64,000 nt of DNA from QUBU01 sp014337915 (GCA_030263395.1 SZOW01000015.1:1-64000), one strand, 5' to 3'. Numbered from the stretch's first letter, positions 17,144 to 25,737 are shown. Notes: generated by a model from the sequence alone, not told the origin. A program made the numbers and translations.

Positions 17144-18217
17144 TTACAGCAGGCCTGCCTTGACGAGGCGCTCGATGTTGGCTTCCTGGCGGCGACGGAA
17201 AGTTTCGCGGTCCGGCGGTTCGATGACCTTGCCGTTGCGAAGCAGGAAGTTGCCTTCGTGGTAGCGGAACTGGGCGTAGCTGTCCGCGTAGATCTGGAAC
17301 GGCTGGCGCGACATCACGTTGGCCATGGCGGTACGGCGGCGCATGCGCCGCAGTGCGCCGACGTCGACGACGGCGTTGGCATTGAAGGCCTCACCGCCCT
17401 GCGCCGCCTCGCAGAGGATGCGCCCGTTGTAGTCGATGATGGTGGACATCGCGCTGCAGGTGTGGGCCGGGATCGGGATGTCGTCGATGCTGGCGGTATT
17501 GGCCGCCACCACGAACACCTGGTTCTCGATGGCCCGCGCGCGGCGGCAGATCTCCTTGATGGTCGGCTCCGGGCTGCCCGGCTCGCTGGTCGGGTGCAGG
17601 ATGACCTCGGCACCGCGCATGGCGACACAGCGCGTGATCTCCGGGTAGAGGATCTCCTCGGAAGCTATGGTTCCCAGCACACCGATCTCGGTGCGCGCCA
17701 CCGGGAAGATGCTCTCCGCGCCGTAGGTGTCGAGGTACTTGTCCCAGACGTCATGCGGCGTGGGCTCGAAGCAGGAGGTCAGCCGGCGGTAGCGCAGGAT
17801 GACGTTGCCGTTGGGCCCGATGATGAAGCAGGTCTGGAAATACAGCTCCGGGAACTTCGGGTCGTTCTCGTAGACGTTGCCAGAGAGGAAGACGTTGTTC
17901 GACTGGGCAATCCTGCTGAGCTGCTCGTACTCGGGGCCGTTCTGCTCCAGGCAAGCCCGGTCGCGCCATTCGGCCGGCGACTCCTTCAGCGGGAAGCCGG
18001 TGACGGCGTACTCCGGCAATGCCACCAGGCGCACCGGTGCGCCGTAGAAGAACTTGAGGAACCCCGCCGCGGCGGTGGTGTATTCGCCGATGCGCTTGAG
18101 GTTCTCGCCGATCCGGGCACGCGAGCTCTCCCGGTCCTTGCAGCGGTTGACACCCTTGACGGAGACCTGGAGCGCTACGGCGCTGTACTCCAGGACTTCG
18201 GGGTTCTGGTCGGTCAT
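17144..18217 (-). CDS. Nitrilase-superfamily protein lacking the catalytic Cys and Lys
   Basis: 357 residues with the carbon-nitrogen hydrolase fold: LPEYAV carries the conserved Glu (E69), and VILRYRR and IASEEILYPE mark the two other catalytic positions. At those positions Arg (R145) replaces Lys and Ser (S186) replaces the nucleophilic Cys. The authentic nitrilase-family enzyme at 50925-51827 keeps all three (LPELF, YRKMHI, VCWDQWYPE). Either this is a non-hydrolytic relative or it uses an unusual Ser nucleophile. It is the first gene of the minus-strand molybdoenzyme operon, 32 bp before the Mo subunit, suggesting a role in that pathway. ATG at 18215-18217, with AGGGAAG upstream. Confidence 0.85.
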   Translation of the reverse strand: MTDQNPEVLEYSAVALQVSVKGVNRCKDRESSRARIGENLKRIGEYTTAAAGFLKFFYGAPVRLVALPEYAVTGFPLKESPAEWRDRACLEQNGPEYEQLSRIAQSNNVFLSGNVYENDPKFPELYFQTCFIIGPNGNVILRYRRLTSCFEPTPHDVWDKYLDTYGAESIFPVARTEIGVLGTIASEEILYPEITRCVAMRGAEVILHPTSEPGSPEPTIKEICRRARAIENQVFVVAANTASIDDIPIPAHTCSAMSTIIDYNGRILCEAAQGGEAFNANAVVDVGALRRMRRRTAMANVMSRQPFQIYADSYAQFRYHEGNFLLRNGKVIEPPDRETFRRRQEANIERLVKAGLL

Positions 18218-18261
18218 CTTGTGGGCTTCCCTGGGAACTGGTCCCGTATACAGGGGAGCGC

Positions 18262-18267
18262 AGTATA
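18262..18267 (-). promoter_or_regulatory. Possible -10 element for the nitrilase-like/molybdoenzyme operon
   Basis: On the minus strand TATACT lies about 45 nt before the ATG at 18217 and matches the sigma-70 -10 consensus at 5 of 6 positions. No good -35 hexamer is visible 16-18 nt upstream, so an activator may be needed. A GTATAC palindrome (18246-18251) lies just downstream. Confidence 0.3.
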
Positions 18268-18300
18268 TAAGAGCCCGGACGGCGACACGGCATGCTCGAG

Positions 18301-18314
18301 GCGGACCTGTCCGC
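18301..18314. repeat. 14-bp palindrome in the divergent intergenic region
   Basis: GCGGACCTGTCCGC is a 6-bp inverted repeat with a 2-nt centre, midway between the divergent nitrilase-like and methyltransferase genes. It may be a regulator site for either gene; there is no direct support. Confidence 0.3.
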
Positions 18315-18373
18315 GTAGCAGTTGACCGCGCTGCGCCTTGTGCCACCCCGGGGCGCCGGGTATTTTCGCGCCC

Positions 18374-19129
18374 ATGCCAGAGGCCGCCCGCAATCCCGCC
18401 ATACCCCGGTTTCCCGTCGACGGCATGGTGCCTACCCTCAATGGCACCGGCTTCATGTTCGAAGTCCTGGACGGCTATGCGGAGGAATGGATCCATTACG
18501 CCGGCCGCATCGCCGATCCGGTCCTCGACGTGGGCTGCGCCTACGGAGTGGCCACCCTGGAGGCCCTGGCATCCGGCGCCCGGGTGGTGGCCTGCGACAT
18601 GGAGCCGCGCCACCTGTCGATCCTCGCCGCGCAGGCCACGCCGTCCCTGCGCAGCCGCCTGACCTGCCTCGCCGCGACGCTGCCCGAAGCCGACTTCGGC
18701 AGTGAGCGCTTCGGCGCCATCCTCTGCTCCCGGGTGCTGCATTTCCTCGCCGGCGATGACATCGATGCCGCCGTCGCCAGCATGGCGCGCGCACTCAAAC
18801 CGGGCGGGCGCCTGTACCTCGTGGCCGACACGCCCTACGGCATCTGGCGCAATTTCATCCCGGCGTTCGAGGCGGCGCGGCGCGCCGGGGAGCGCTGGCC
18901 CGGCATGATGGTCGGCCTGCAGAACTACCTGCCCACCCCGGGCATCCACCGCTACATCGACCGGCCGGCCTTCATGAACCTGCTGGACCCGGAACTGCTG
19001 GCGCGCATCTGCGCCGACGCCGGTCTGCGGGTAAGGCGTGCGAGCTTCATCAACCGCACCGACTTCCGCGGCCTGGGTGCCCTGGACGGCCGCGAGAACG
19101 CCGGCGTCCTCGCCATCAAGCCGGAATAA
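18374..19129 (+). CDS. Class I SAM-dependent methyltransferase
   Basis: 251 residues with the Rossmann methyltransferase core: motif I VLDVGCAYGVATLEAL, the acidic strand-2 end VVACDMEPRHL, motif III-like FGAILCSRVLHFL and the post-core ALKPGGRLYLVADTPYG. The substrate is not identifiable; the C-terminal insertion (GLQNYLPTPGIHRYIDRPAFMN split by helices) resembles small-molecule or lipid methyltransferases. I chose the ATG at 18374 (MPEAARNPA); a longer frame from 18338 is possible. The gene is divergent from the molybdoenzyme operon and is followed directly by the REP element. Confidence 0.82.
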   Translation: MPEAARNPAIPRFPVDGMVPTLNGTGFMFEVLDGYAEEWIHYAGRIADPVLDVGCAYGVATLEALASGARVVACDMEPRHLSILAAQATPSLRSRLTCLAATLPEADFGSERFGAILCSRVLHFLAGDDIDAAVASMARALKPGGRLYLVADTPYGIWRNFIPAFEAARRAGERWPGMMVGLQNYLPTPGIHRYIDRPAFMNLLDPELLARICADAGLRVRRASFINRTDFRGLGALDGRENAGVLAIKPE

Positions 19130-19160
19130 TTACGGGAATAATTACGGGGACAGTTTACTC
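19126..19160 (+). repeat. Left REP end of the RAYT element, with a doubled 12-bp unit
   Basis: Two tandem copies of AATAATTACGGG run into GGGGACAGTTTACTC (19146-19160). That 15-mer is exactly the reverse complement of the sequence at 19928-19942 and is identical to part of the REP doublet at 46951-47096. The repeat overlaps the stop codon of the methyltransferase gene. Confidence 0.8.
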
Positions 19161-19942
19161 AACTGCTGCGGCGCCCCGTCTTTTTGTGCAATCACCGCAC
19201 AAACCCGGGTTTCGTTCGCCGACGACACTCCCTAGCCTCGCTTGCCGACGCAGTGCAAGGGAGGTGGCAACATGGCCCGCTTGCCAAGGCTGGTCGTTCC
19301 AGGCATCCCCCACCATGTCACACAGCGAGGGGCCCGACGCCAGGCGACCTTCTTCCGCGACGAAGACTACGCAGACTACCGGCAACTCCTCGCGACAAAC
19401 TGCAGGCGCAGCGACGTCGAAATCTGGGCATATTGCCTGATGCCCAATCATGCCCACATTGTGGCTGTCCCAGGGCACGCCAACAGCCTCGCCAGGCTAT
19501 TCCAGGTCACCCACCTCAAGTACTCCCGGCGCATCAACGAACGACAGGATTGGCGCGGCCATCTCTGGCAGGAGCGGTTCCACTCCTTTGGGATGGATGA
19601 GCGCCACCTGATGATGGCAGTGAGATACATCGAGCTGAACCCGGTCCGTGCGGGCCTGTGCCGGGAGCCTGCGCAATGGCCATGGTCCAGCGTCCATGCC
19701 CACCTCGGCAATGCAAAGGATCCGCTCGTCAATCCGCAGCCGATGTTGTCACGGATCAGCGACTGGGCCACCTACCTGCAGGACGATCAAGACCCGCATG
19801 ACCTCGACACCCTCCGCCGTCATGGTCGAACCGGGCGCCCAGCAGGCTCTGACGAATTTCTCGATACGCTGGAGCGATTGACTGGCAGGCGCCTGCGGCC
19901 GATGAAGCCAGGACCAAGGGCGGAGATGAGTAAACTGTCCCC
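19146..19942 (+). mobile_element. REP-RAYT element (transposase between inverted REP ends)
   Basis: A single Y1-type transposase gene is bounded by perfect 15-bp inverted repeats GGGGACAGTTTACTC / GAGTAAACTGTCCCC. This is the arrangement of domesticated REP-associated tyrosine transposases, which mobilise short palindromic REP sequences rather than themselves. A doublet with the same 15-mers but no transposase is at 46951-47096. Confidence 0.75.
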
Positions 19943-19964
19943 ATATCTGCCCCATATCTGCTGA
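19272..19964 (+). CDS. REP-associated tyrosine transposase (RAYT, Y1_Tnp family)
   Basis: 230 residues. MARLPRLVVPGIPHHVTQRG is the usual RAYT N-terminus. The HUH metal-binding motif is in LMPNHAHIVAVP and the catalytic Tyr is in HLKYSRRIN, followed by the WQERFHSFGMDERHLMMAVRYIELNPVRAGL block typical of the family. It nicks and joins single-stranded DNA at REP hairpins. The ATG at 19272 follows GGGAGGTGG. The last residues (MSKLSPYLPHIC) are encoded by the right REP end itself, so gene and repeat overlap. The gene appears intact. Confidence 0.92.
   Translation: MARLPRLVVPGIPHHVTQRGARRQATFFRDEDYADYRQLLATNCRRSDVEIWAYCLMPNHAHIVAVPGHANSLARLFQVTHLKYSRRINERQDWRGHLWQERFHSFGMDERHLMMAVRYIELNPVRAGLCREPAQWPWSSVHAHLGNAKDPLVNPQPMLSRISDWATYLQDDQDPHDLDTLRRHGRTGRPAGSDEFLDTLERLTGRRLRPMKPGPRAEMSKLSPYLPHIC
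19928..19961 (+). repeat. Right REP end of the RAYT element
   Basis: GAGTAAACTGTCCCC is the inverted copy of the left end and is followed by two tandem copies of CCCCATATCTG sharing the C run. It encodes the C-terminal residues of the transposase. Confidence 0.75.
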
Positions 19965-20104
19965 CATAAGGGCGTAAGCGCGGCGTCAAATGACGGGCAG
20001 CGGCGCGGGTCTTACCAGAATGCCGTGACGGGCTTCCTCGCCTGGCGGGCGCAGCGGACTAGAATCACCAGCGTCCGCAGTACAACAACAAGAAGAAGCA
20101 CGTC

Positions 20105-20359
20105 ATGAACGAGGCAACTGGCCAGGTACTCGGCTACCTGGATTACAAGAACAAGACCCGTACCGCCGCCTGGGAAGAACGCCTCTGGCAGCAGCACCTC
20201 AACGGCGCACCGGCTGACATCCGCGCCGACGAGGACCGCCAGCGCTATGGCGACCTCCTCAACCGCATCGAGCAGTCGCGCAGCCTCGCACGGCGGCTGC
20301 ACAGCCGGCGCATGGCGCAGGCCCCACAGTTCGGCCTGCTCACCGCCCAGGGCAGCTGA
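20105..20359 (+). CDS. Hypothetical protein, 84 residues
   Basis: A short, charged, soluble protein: MNEATGQVLGYLDYKNKTRT, then WEERLWQQHLNG and a helical DRQRYGDLLNRIEQSRSLARRLHSRR. No membrane segment or known domain is recognised. The ribosome site is weak (AAGAAG upstream). The opposite-strand frame over the same bases (20012-20302) looks like a shadow. Its upstream region (19965-20104) holds no other feature I can support. Confidence 0.55.
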   Translation: MNEATGQVLGYLDYKNKTRTAAWEERLWQQHLNGAPADIRADEDRQRYGDLLNRIEQSRSLARRLHSRRMAQAPQFGLLTAQGS

Positions 20360-20516
20360 AGCGACGCCGCCGGCCGCGGGCAGCGGCCGGCTGCCGTGAA
20401 CCAGTTCTCAGCCTCGCCCTTGCGGCGGGCAAAGCGTGAGCGCGGTCACCGGGGCGCTGCGGCAGCGCTCGCTAGACTCGCGTTGACTTCGTCACGGCAA
20501 TACCACCCTGCCCGCC

Positions 20517-22655
20517 ATGGCCACCGCCTCGCCGTTCCTGTCATCGCCAGCGACGCCGGACAGCTTCGCCGATGCGCTCGAGGGCGTGATCGCCGGCGTT
20601 GCCGGGCTGGAGCTGGCACGCCGCGCGCTCGCGGCGCTGCTCGACAGTGGCGAGGGCGCAGCGACCGCCCAGGACCTGCTCGATGATGTGCATGAGCAGG
20701 GCCGGCTCGGCGCCGACGACTACGCGACGCTGACGGCCGACATCAATCTCTATCTCGGCGAGGACGTGCCGACGGAGTGGTCCGAGGACCTCGTCGACGA
20801 GGCCGCCCCCGGCAGCGATACCCTGAGCCCGGGCGAGGATGCGCCGGCCAGCAGCCCACGCAGCGGCACCGGGCTGCAGCCCGGCGCAGTGCTCATGGGG
20901 CGCTTCGTCCTGCAGGGCCGGCTCGGTACCACCGGCAGCAGTGACATCCTCAAGGCCATCGACCGCCAGCGCCAGCAGGCCCAGGAGGGCAATCCCTGGG
21001 TGGTGCTGAAGCTGGCCGTTCCCGGTACGGCGCATCACGGGCAGGCGCTGCAGCTGCTGCAGCGGGAAGCTGGACTGACGCGCGCGCTGCAGCACCCGCA
21101 CATCGCCCGGGTGTTCGACTTCATCCAGGACGACGACCATGCCCTGCTGGTGATGGAATGGCTCGACGGCGAGTCGCTGGCGGAACTGCTCACGCGCCAG
21201 CGCTACCGCCCGCTCACCCTGGCCCACACGCGCCAGATCCTCACTGAAATCGCCGGCGCACTGCAGTTCGCCCACGACCAGGGCATCACCCACGCGGACG
21301 TGAAGCCCGGCAACATCTTCATCACCCGCGACGGCAGCGCAAAACTGCTCGATTTCGGCGTCGCGCGCAGCAGCGCCGATCCGCCGCAGCCCGCCACGGC
21401 CCGCACCCCGGCCTATGCCAGCTGCGAAGTCCTGGAGGGTGCGCCGCCCCTGCCGCAGGACGATGTCTATTCGCTGGCCTGCGTCGCCTACCGCATGCTC
21501 GCGGGCCGGCGCGTCTTCGGCCACCACGACGCGCTGGCCGCCGAGCAGTCAGGCCGCAAGGCGAGCCCGATCCGCGACCTGCCTGCAGCCCAGTGGGCGG
21601 CACTGGAGCAGGCACTGGTCCTGCGGCGCGCCGCGCGCACCCGGGACATCGCCAGCTTCATCAGTGCATTCAACAGCGCACCACCGGTGGCCAGGGCGAC
21701 CTACAGGGCCGCGCCACCGGAATCGCCGGCCGCGGCCGCAGCGCCGGCGCCAGCCGCGCCGCCAGCGACAGGCAGGTCCAGTCGGCTGCCGCTCGCGCTG
21801 GCCGCCGGTACGCTGGCCGCACTCGGGCTGGTCATGATGTTCCGCCAGGATGGCGCGCCCGACGCGCAGGGGCCGGTGCCGCCACCGAACCCGGTCCCGG
21901 CTTCGGAAGCGATGACGGCGCCGGCACCCGATGCAGCACCCACGCCGCCTGGGCCAGCCGCCGCAACGCCGGCGACCGCATCAGCCACCCTTGAGCCAGT
22001 TGTCGCCCAGTCACCACCAGCAGCCACGCCGGCCACGGAACCGGCGACGACACCGGGCAGCTCGCAGGAACCGGCGGCACCACGCTCTTCGCCAGGCCTG
22101 CCTGCCGCGGCGCCTGCGGCAACCCCGGCCGTCGCTGCGGCGGCCACATCCACAGAAACCGCGGAGACCGACAGGGTCGCGATACTGCCGCCCGATGCCG
22201 CTGCCGATGTGCCGCCGCCAGTGGCGACACTGCTGCCGGCGGTGGTCGCCGCCGTCGGCACCGATCCCCTGCCCGCGCCGGTGGGTTTCGACACCGACAT
22301 GCCGCCTGCTGCCACGGCCACAGGCGCGAGCGGCCAGGCTACCCCGATCCCGGCCGTGGACCGCGGCCCACGCGAGGTTGCGCTCGGTGAGCTCGACCTG
22401 CAGCACTACGTGAAGCCGGCTGAGTTGCAACAGCGGCCGGGCATGGACGGCAGGGGCTGGGTAGTGCTGGCCTTCGTGGTGGGCACCGATGGCCACACCC
22501 GCGAAGTCCAGGTCACCGGCTCGGAGCCGGCGGGCATCTACGACGAGGTAGCGCTGCGCGCCGTGCAGCGCTGGCGCTTCGCGCCCGTCATCGAGGACGG
22601 CCAGCCCGTGGAGCGCCGCAGCCAGGTACGCCTGCGCTTCGAGCCGGCGCGCTGA
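20517..22655 (+). CDS. Membrane Ser/Thr protein kinase fused to a TonB-like C-terminal domain
   Basis: 712 residues. An N-terminal helical region (1-95) is followed by a bacterial Hanks-type kinase domain (about 125-385): glycine loop GRLGTTGSSD, Lys in VVLKLAV (K165), catalytic loop HADVKPGNIF (D261, N266; HAD rather than HRD), and DFGVA (D279). A single membrane helix (about 424-443, LPLALAAGTLAALGLVMMF) leads to a long Pro/Ala-rich periplasmic linker (about 450-615). The final 95 residues resemble the TonB C-terminal domain (VKPAELQQRPGMDGRGWV, ALRAVQRWRFAPVIEDGQPV). It probably phosphorylates cytoplasmic proteins in response to an envelope signal or contact. No phosphatase gene is adjacent. 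The kinase residues look intact. Confidence 0.88.
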   Translation: MATASPFLSSPATPDSFADALEGVIAGVAGLELARRALAALLDSGEGAATAQDLLDDVHEQGRLGADDYATLTADINLYLGEDVPTEWSEDLVDEAAPGSDTLSPGEDAPASSPRSGTGLQPGAVLMGRFVLQGRLGTTGSSDILKAIDRQRQQAQEGNPWVVLKLAVPGTAHHGQALQLLQREAGLTRALQHPHIARVFDFIQDDDHALLVMEWLDGESLAELLTRQRYRPLTLAHTRQILTEIAGALQFAHDQGITHADVKPGNIFITRDGSAKLLDFGVARSSADPPQPATARTPAYASCEVLEGAPPLPQDDVYSLACVAYRMLAGRRVFGHHDALAAEQSGRKASPIRDLPAAQWAALEQALVLRRAARTRDIASFISAFNSAPPVARATYRAAPPESPAAAAAPAPAAPPATGRSSRLPLALAAGTLAALGLVMMFRQDGAPDAQGPVPPPNPVPASEAMTAPAPDAAPTPPGPAAATPATASATLEPVVAQSPPAATPATEPATTPGSSQEPAAPRSSPGLPAAAPAATPAVAAAATSTETAETDRVAILPPDAAADVPPPVATLLPAVVAAVGTDPLPAPVGFDTDMPPAATATGASGQATPIPAVDRGPREVALGELDLQHYVKPAELQQRPGMDGRGWVVLAFVVGTDGHTREVQVTGSEPAGIYDEVALRAVQRWRFAPVIEDGQPVERRSQVRLRFEPAR

Positions 22656-22664
22656 ATCCCGGCC

Positions 22665-23462
22665 TCAGCAGCCGAGCGGCGCGAGGATGTCGCGCTTCAC
22701 GAACAGGCTCCTGAAGAACCGCCAGCGGATCTTGCCGTTGGTGAGCCAGCGCACGCTGGCGCCGCTGTGTTGCGCCGCCAGCATGCCCTCCACCAGGAAT
22801 GGCGTGACGGTCTCGACGTTGTCGGCGAGGATGTTGAGGATCTTCCGCGTCTGCTGCCAGCCGGCGCCCCGCTGCTCCGGCGGCGGCACCAGCAGGTCGG
22901 TGAGCACCATGCCGGGACTCAGGAAGCCGACCTTGACCGGTGTCTTCTTCAGTTCAGCCACCATGGCCCGGGTGAAATAACGCAGCGCGCACTTGGTCGC
23001 TCCATAGACCGCCAGCGTCGGGCGCACTTCGCCGCTGCTGCCGAAGCCCTCCATGTTCCAGATCCACCCGCCCTGCTGCTGGTACATGCGCGTCACGCAG
23101 ACCCGGCTGCAGTTCATCAGGCCCAGGAGGTTGGTCGCGATGGTGGCCTGGTAATCCGCTGGCGCCAGCGTGAAGAACGGTGCCTTGCTGCCGTCGCGCC
23201 CGGCGTTGTTCACCCAGATGTCGACGCGCCCGTGCGCGGCCACCGCCGCATCCCACAGGGCCTCCACCTGCGCGTAGTCGGCCACATCGCAGGGATGGCC
23301 GGCGACCTGCGCCTGCGGGAACTCGCCGGCGAGCCGCGCGACGGCCGCATCCACTGCTTCGCGGCCGCGGCTGGAGACCAGCACCGCATGGCCGCGCCTG
23401 AGGAACTCCCGTGCCATGCCGAGGCCGATGCCACGGGTGCTGCCGGTGATGACGACGTTCAT
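22665..23462 (-). CDS. Short-chain dehydrogenase/reductase
   Basis: 265 residues of classical SDR: cofactor motif TGSTRGIGLGMA, NNAGRDGS, and the YGATKCA catalytic Tyr-Lys. The segment WIWNMEGFGSSGE in place of the usual xxNxSS resembles the NYC1/NOL (chlorophyll b reductase-like) branch, whose bacterial members have unknown substrates. The ATG at 23460-23462 has GGAG upstream. It converges with the kinase gene, leaving 9 bp, and is divergent from the PQQ dehydrogenase gene with a 132-bp shared upstream region. Confidence 0.87.
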   Translation of the reverse strand: MNVVITGSTRGIGLGMAREFLRRGHAVLVSSRGREAVDAAVARLAGEFPQAQVAGHPCDVADYAQVEALWDAAVAAHGRVDIWVNNAGRDGSKAPFFTLAPADYQATIATNLLGLMNCSRVCVTRMYQQQGGWIWNMEGFGSSGEVRPTLAVYGATKCALRYFTRAMVAELKKTPVKVGFLSPGMVLTDLLVPPPEQRGAGWQQTRKILNILADNVETVTPFLVEGMLAAQHSGASVRWLTNGKIRWRFFRSLFVKRDILAPLGC

Positions 23463-23594
23463 GCCAAGCTCCGTTGCCTGCAGCTGCCACTGCGACCGCA
23501 GCACGGTGCCGCCTGAGCAGTGCAGCGTCAAGTCATGGCGCGCGGGAATGGCGCGCGGCTAAGATCGCCGCACCCCGGTCTGCAAGTGCCTGCC

Positions 23595-25685
23595 ATGCCT
23601 GCGCGAGCCATCACCCTCTCTTGCCAGTTCGCAGGCCCGCTCGCCGGTCAGTTCGCCGGCCAGATCAACTGGTTGTGCCTGCTGCTGGCGCTCGCCTGCA
23701 GCGTCGCGCAGGGCGCGCAATGGCCGCAGGTCGGTGGCGAGGGCGCCCGCAAGTTCAGCCCGCTCACGCAGATCAACAGCAGCAATGTCGACCAGCTGGT
23801 GGTCGCCTGGGACTACCACAGCGGCGAGCTCCAGCGTCGCGGCGACTTCGTCAATGAATCGGCGAAGGTCGAGCTCAACCCGATCCTGCTGCCGCCGGCG
23901 GCGGGCGGCCACCTGCTGGTCTGCACGCCGTTCAGCCGCGTGATCGCGCTCGACCCGGCAACGGGTGCCGAGCGCTGGGTGTTCGAGCCCAACGTCCGTA
24001 TCGGCGGCTACGCCACCGACGCTGACCCGCAGGGCCTTAACAGCCCGGCCTTCGCCAACTGCCGGGGCGTCGCCTATTGGGCCGACAGGGCTGCCGACCC
24101 GGCGGCGGCCTGCAGCCAGCGGGTGCTGCTCGCCACGCACGACCTGAAGCTCATGGCCATCGATGCCAGGACCGGCAGGCTGTGCCCGGGCTTCGGTGAC
24201 AAGGGCATCGTCAACACCGAGCCGCTGGTGCTGGGCTCGCAGCCGGCAGCCCACATCGGCGAGGTGAAGTTCCCCGGCCCGCCACTGGTGGTGAACGACG
24301 TGGTCGTGGTTGGCACCACGGTGCGTGACTTCAACCGCGCCAACGCACCCGCCGGAACGGTACGCGCGTTCGATGCCCGCACCGGCGCGGCCCGCTGGAG
24401 TTTCGATCCCGTACCGCGCAGCGCTGCCGATCCCGCCTACGCCGGCTGGACCGCTGCCGCCGCGGCCAGCACCGGCGGCGCCAATGTCTGGGGCATGATG
24501 AGCGCCGACGAGGAGCGCGACCTGGTGTTCCTGCCGACCTCGGGCCCGTCGCCGGACTACTACGGCGGCACGCGTCCCGGCGACAACCGCTACGCCGATT
24601 CCATCGTCGCCCTGCGCGGTGCCAGCGGTGAAATGGCCTGGTACTTCCAGACCATCCACCACGACGTCTGGGACTACGACAACGCCGCCCAGCCGGCTCT
24701 GGTGGAGCTGACCCGCGATGGCCGGCCCTTCCCCGCCGTGGTCCAGGCCACCAAGACGGGCATGCTCTTCATCTTCCACCGTGAAACCGGCGAGCCCTTC
24801 TTCCCCATCGAGGAACGGCCGGTCCCGCAGGACGGCGTGCCGGGCGAGCGGCTCTCGCCCACGCAGCCGTTCCCGGTAAAGCCGCCACCGCTGGTGCCGC
24901 ATGAATTCCGCGACGAGGACTTCTGGGGCATCACCCCCTGGGAGCGCAGCCGCTGCATCGAGTATTTCAAGGGCGCGCGCCGCGGGCCGATCTTCACCCC
25001 ACCATCACTCGAGGGCTCGATCATCGTACCTTCGACGGCCGGGGGCGTGAACTGGGGCGGCGTGGCCATCGACCCGGTGTCGAAGCTGCTGGTGGTCAAC
25101 GTGCTGCGCATGGCCCATTACGCGCAGCTGATCCCGCTGGGCGGGATGCCGCGGCCGGCAGGCGCCAGCATCGCCGACAACATGATGGGGGCGCCGGTCG
25201 AGCTGCGCGGCACGCCCTACGCACTCCGGCAGATGGCGCTGATCGCCCCGCCCGCATCGATCTGCACCGCACCGCCCTACGCCCAGCTGGTCGGCGTGGA
25301 CCTCGAGCAGGGTTCGATCCTCTGGAAGACCACGCTCGGCACCTGGGACCACAGCCTGCCACCGCCCATGGCGGGCGCGCCGTTCTCGCTGCCCCTGCCG
25401 CTGAACTGGGGCACGCCGACCTTCGGCGGGCCGCTGCTCACCGCCGGCGGGCTCGTTTTCATCGGTGCCACCGGCGATGACCGCTTCCGCGCCTTCGATG
25501 CGCGCAGCGGCCGTGAACTATGGAGCGCGCAGCTGCCCACGGGCGCGTTCTCGATGCCGATGACCTACGAGGTCGATGGCCGGCAGTACGTGGTGGTTGC
25601 CGCCGGCGGCCATGCATTCGTCTACCCGAAGCCGGGCGACCTGATCCGCGCCTACGCGTTGCCGCGAGCGGCCACCAGGCACTGA
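23595..25685 (+). CDS. PQQ-dependent dehydrogenase (quinoprotein, glucose/alcohol dehydrogenase-like)
   Basis: About 696 residues. A hydrophobic export segment (INWLCLLLALACSVAQGA) is followed by an eight-bladed propeller with repeated Trp-docking style motifs: VIALDPATGAERWVFEP, VRAFDARTGAARWSFDP, ASGEMAWYFQTIHHDVWDYD, VGVDLEQGSILWKTTLG and FRAFDARSGRELWSAQL. The HHDVWDYD segment is typical of membrane glucose dehydrogenase-type quinoproteins, but the five-helix membrane anchor of that enzyme is absent, so this is a soluble periplasmic form. No C-terminal cytochrome domain is present. The substrate (sugar or alcohol) is unknown and no PQQ synthesis gene is in the window. The start codon is chosen at ATG 23595; a longer frame from 23520 exists. 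Confidence 0.88.
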   Translation: MPARAITLSCQFAGPLAGQFAGQINWLCLLLALACSVAQGAQWPQVGGEGARKFSPLTQINSSNVDQLVVAWDYHSGELQRRGDFVNESAKVELNPILLPPAAGGHLLVCTPFSRVIALDPATGAERWVFEPNVRIGGYATDADPQGLNSPAFANCRGVAYWADRAADPAAACSQRVLLATHDLKLMAIDARTGRLCPGFGDKGIVNTEPLVLGSQPAAHIGEVKFPGPPLVVNDVVVVGTTVRDFNRANAPAGTVRAFDARTGAARWSFDPVPRSAADPAYAGWTAAAAASTGGANVWGMMSADEERDLVFLPTSGPSPDYYGGTRPGDNRYADSIVALRGASGEMAWYFQTIHHDVWDYDNAAQPALVELTRDGRPFPAVVQATKTGMLFIFHRETGEPFFPIEERPVPQDGVPGERLSPTQPFPVKPPPLVPHEFRDEDFWGITPWERSRCIEYFKGARRGPIFTPPSLEGSIIVPSTAGGVNWGGVAIDPVSKLLVVNVLRMAHYAQLIPLGGMPRPAGASIADNMMGAPVELRGTPYALRQMALIAPPASICTAPPYAQLVGVDLEQGSILWKTTLGTWDHSLPPPMAGAPFSLPLPLNWGTPTFGGPLLTAGGLVFIGATGDDRFRAFDARSGRELWSAQLPTGAFSMPMTYEVDGRQYVVVAAGGHAFVYPKPGDLIRAYALPRAATRH

Positions 25686-25737
25686 CCCGGGGCCCGCTCC
25701 GGGGGACGCGTGCTACAGTCGTCGCGAAAGCTGCCCC

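Noticed and set aside
20012..20302. Minus-strand hydrophobic frame of 96 codons.
   Set aside because: It overlaps the more convincing plus-strand gene at 20105-20359 and has no ribosome site that I can see.
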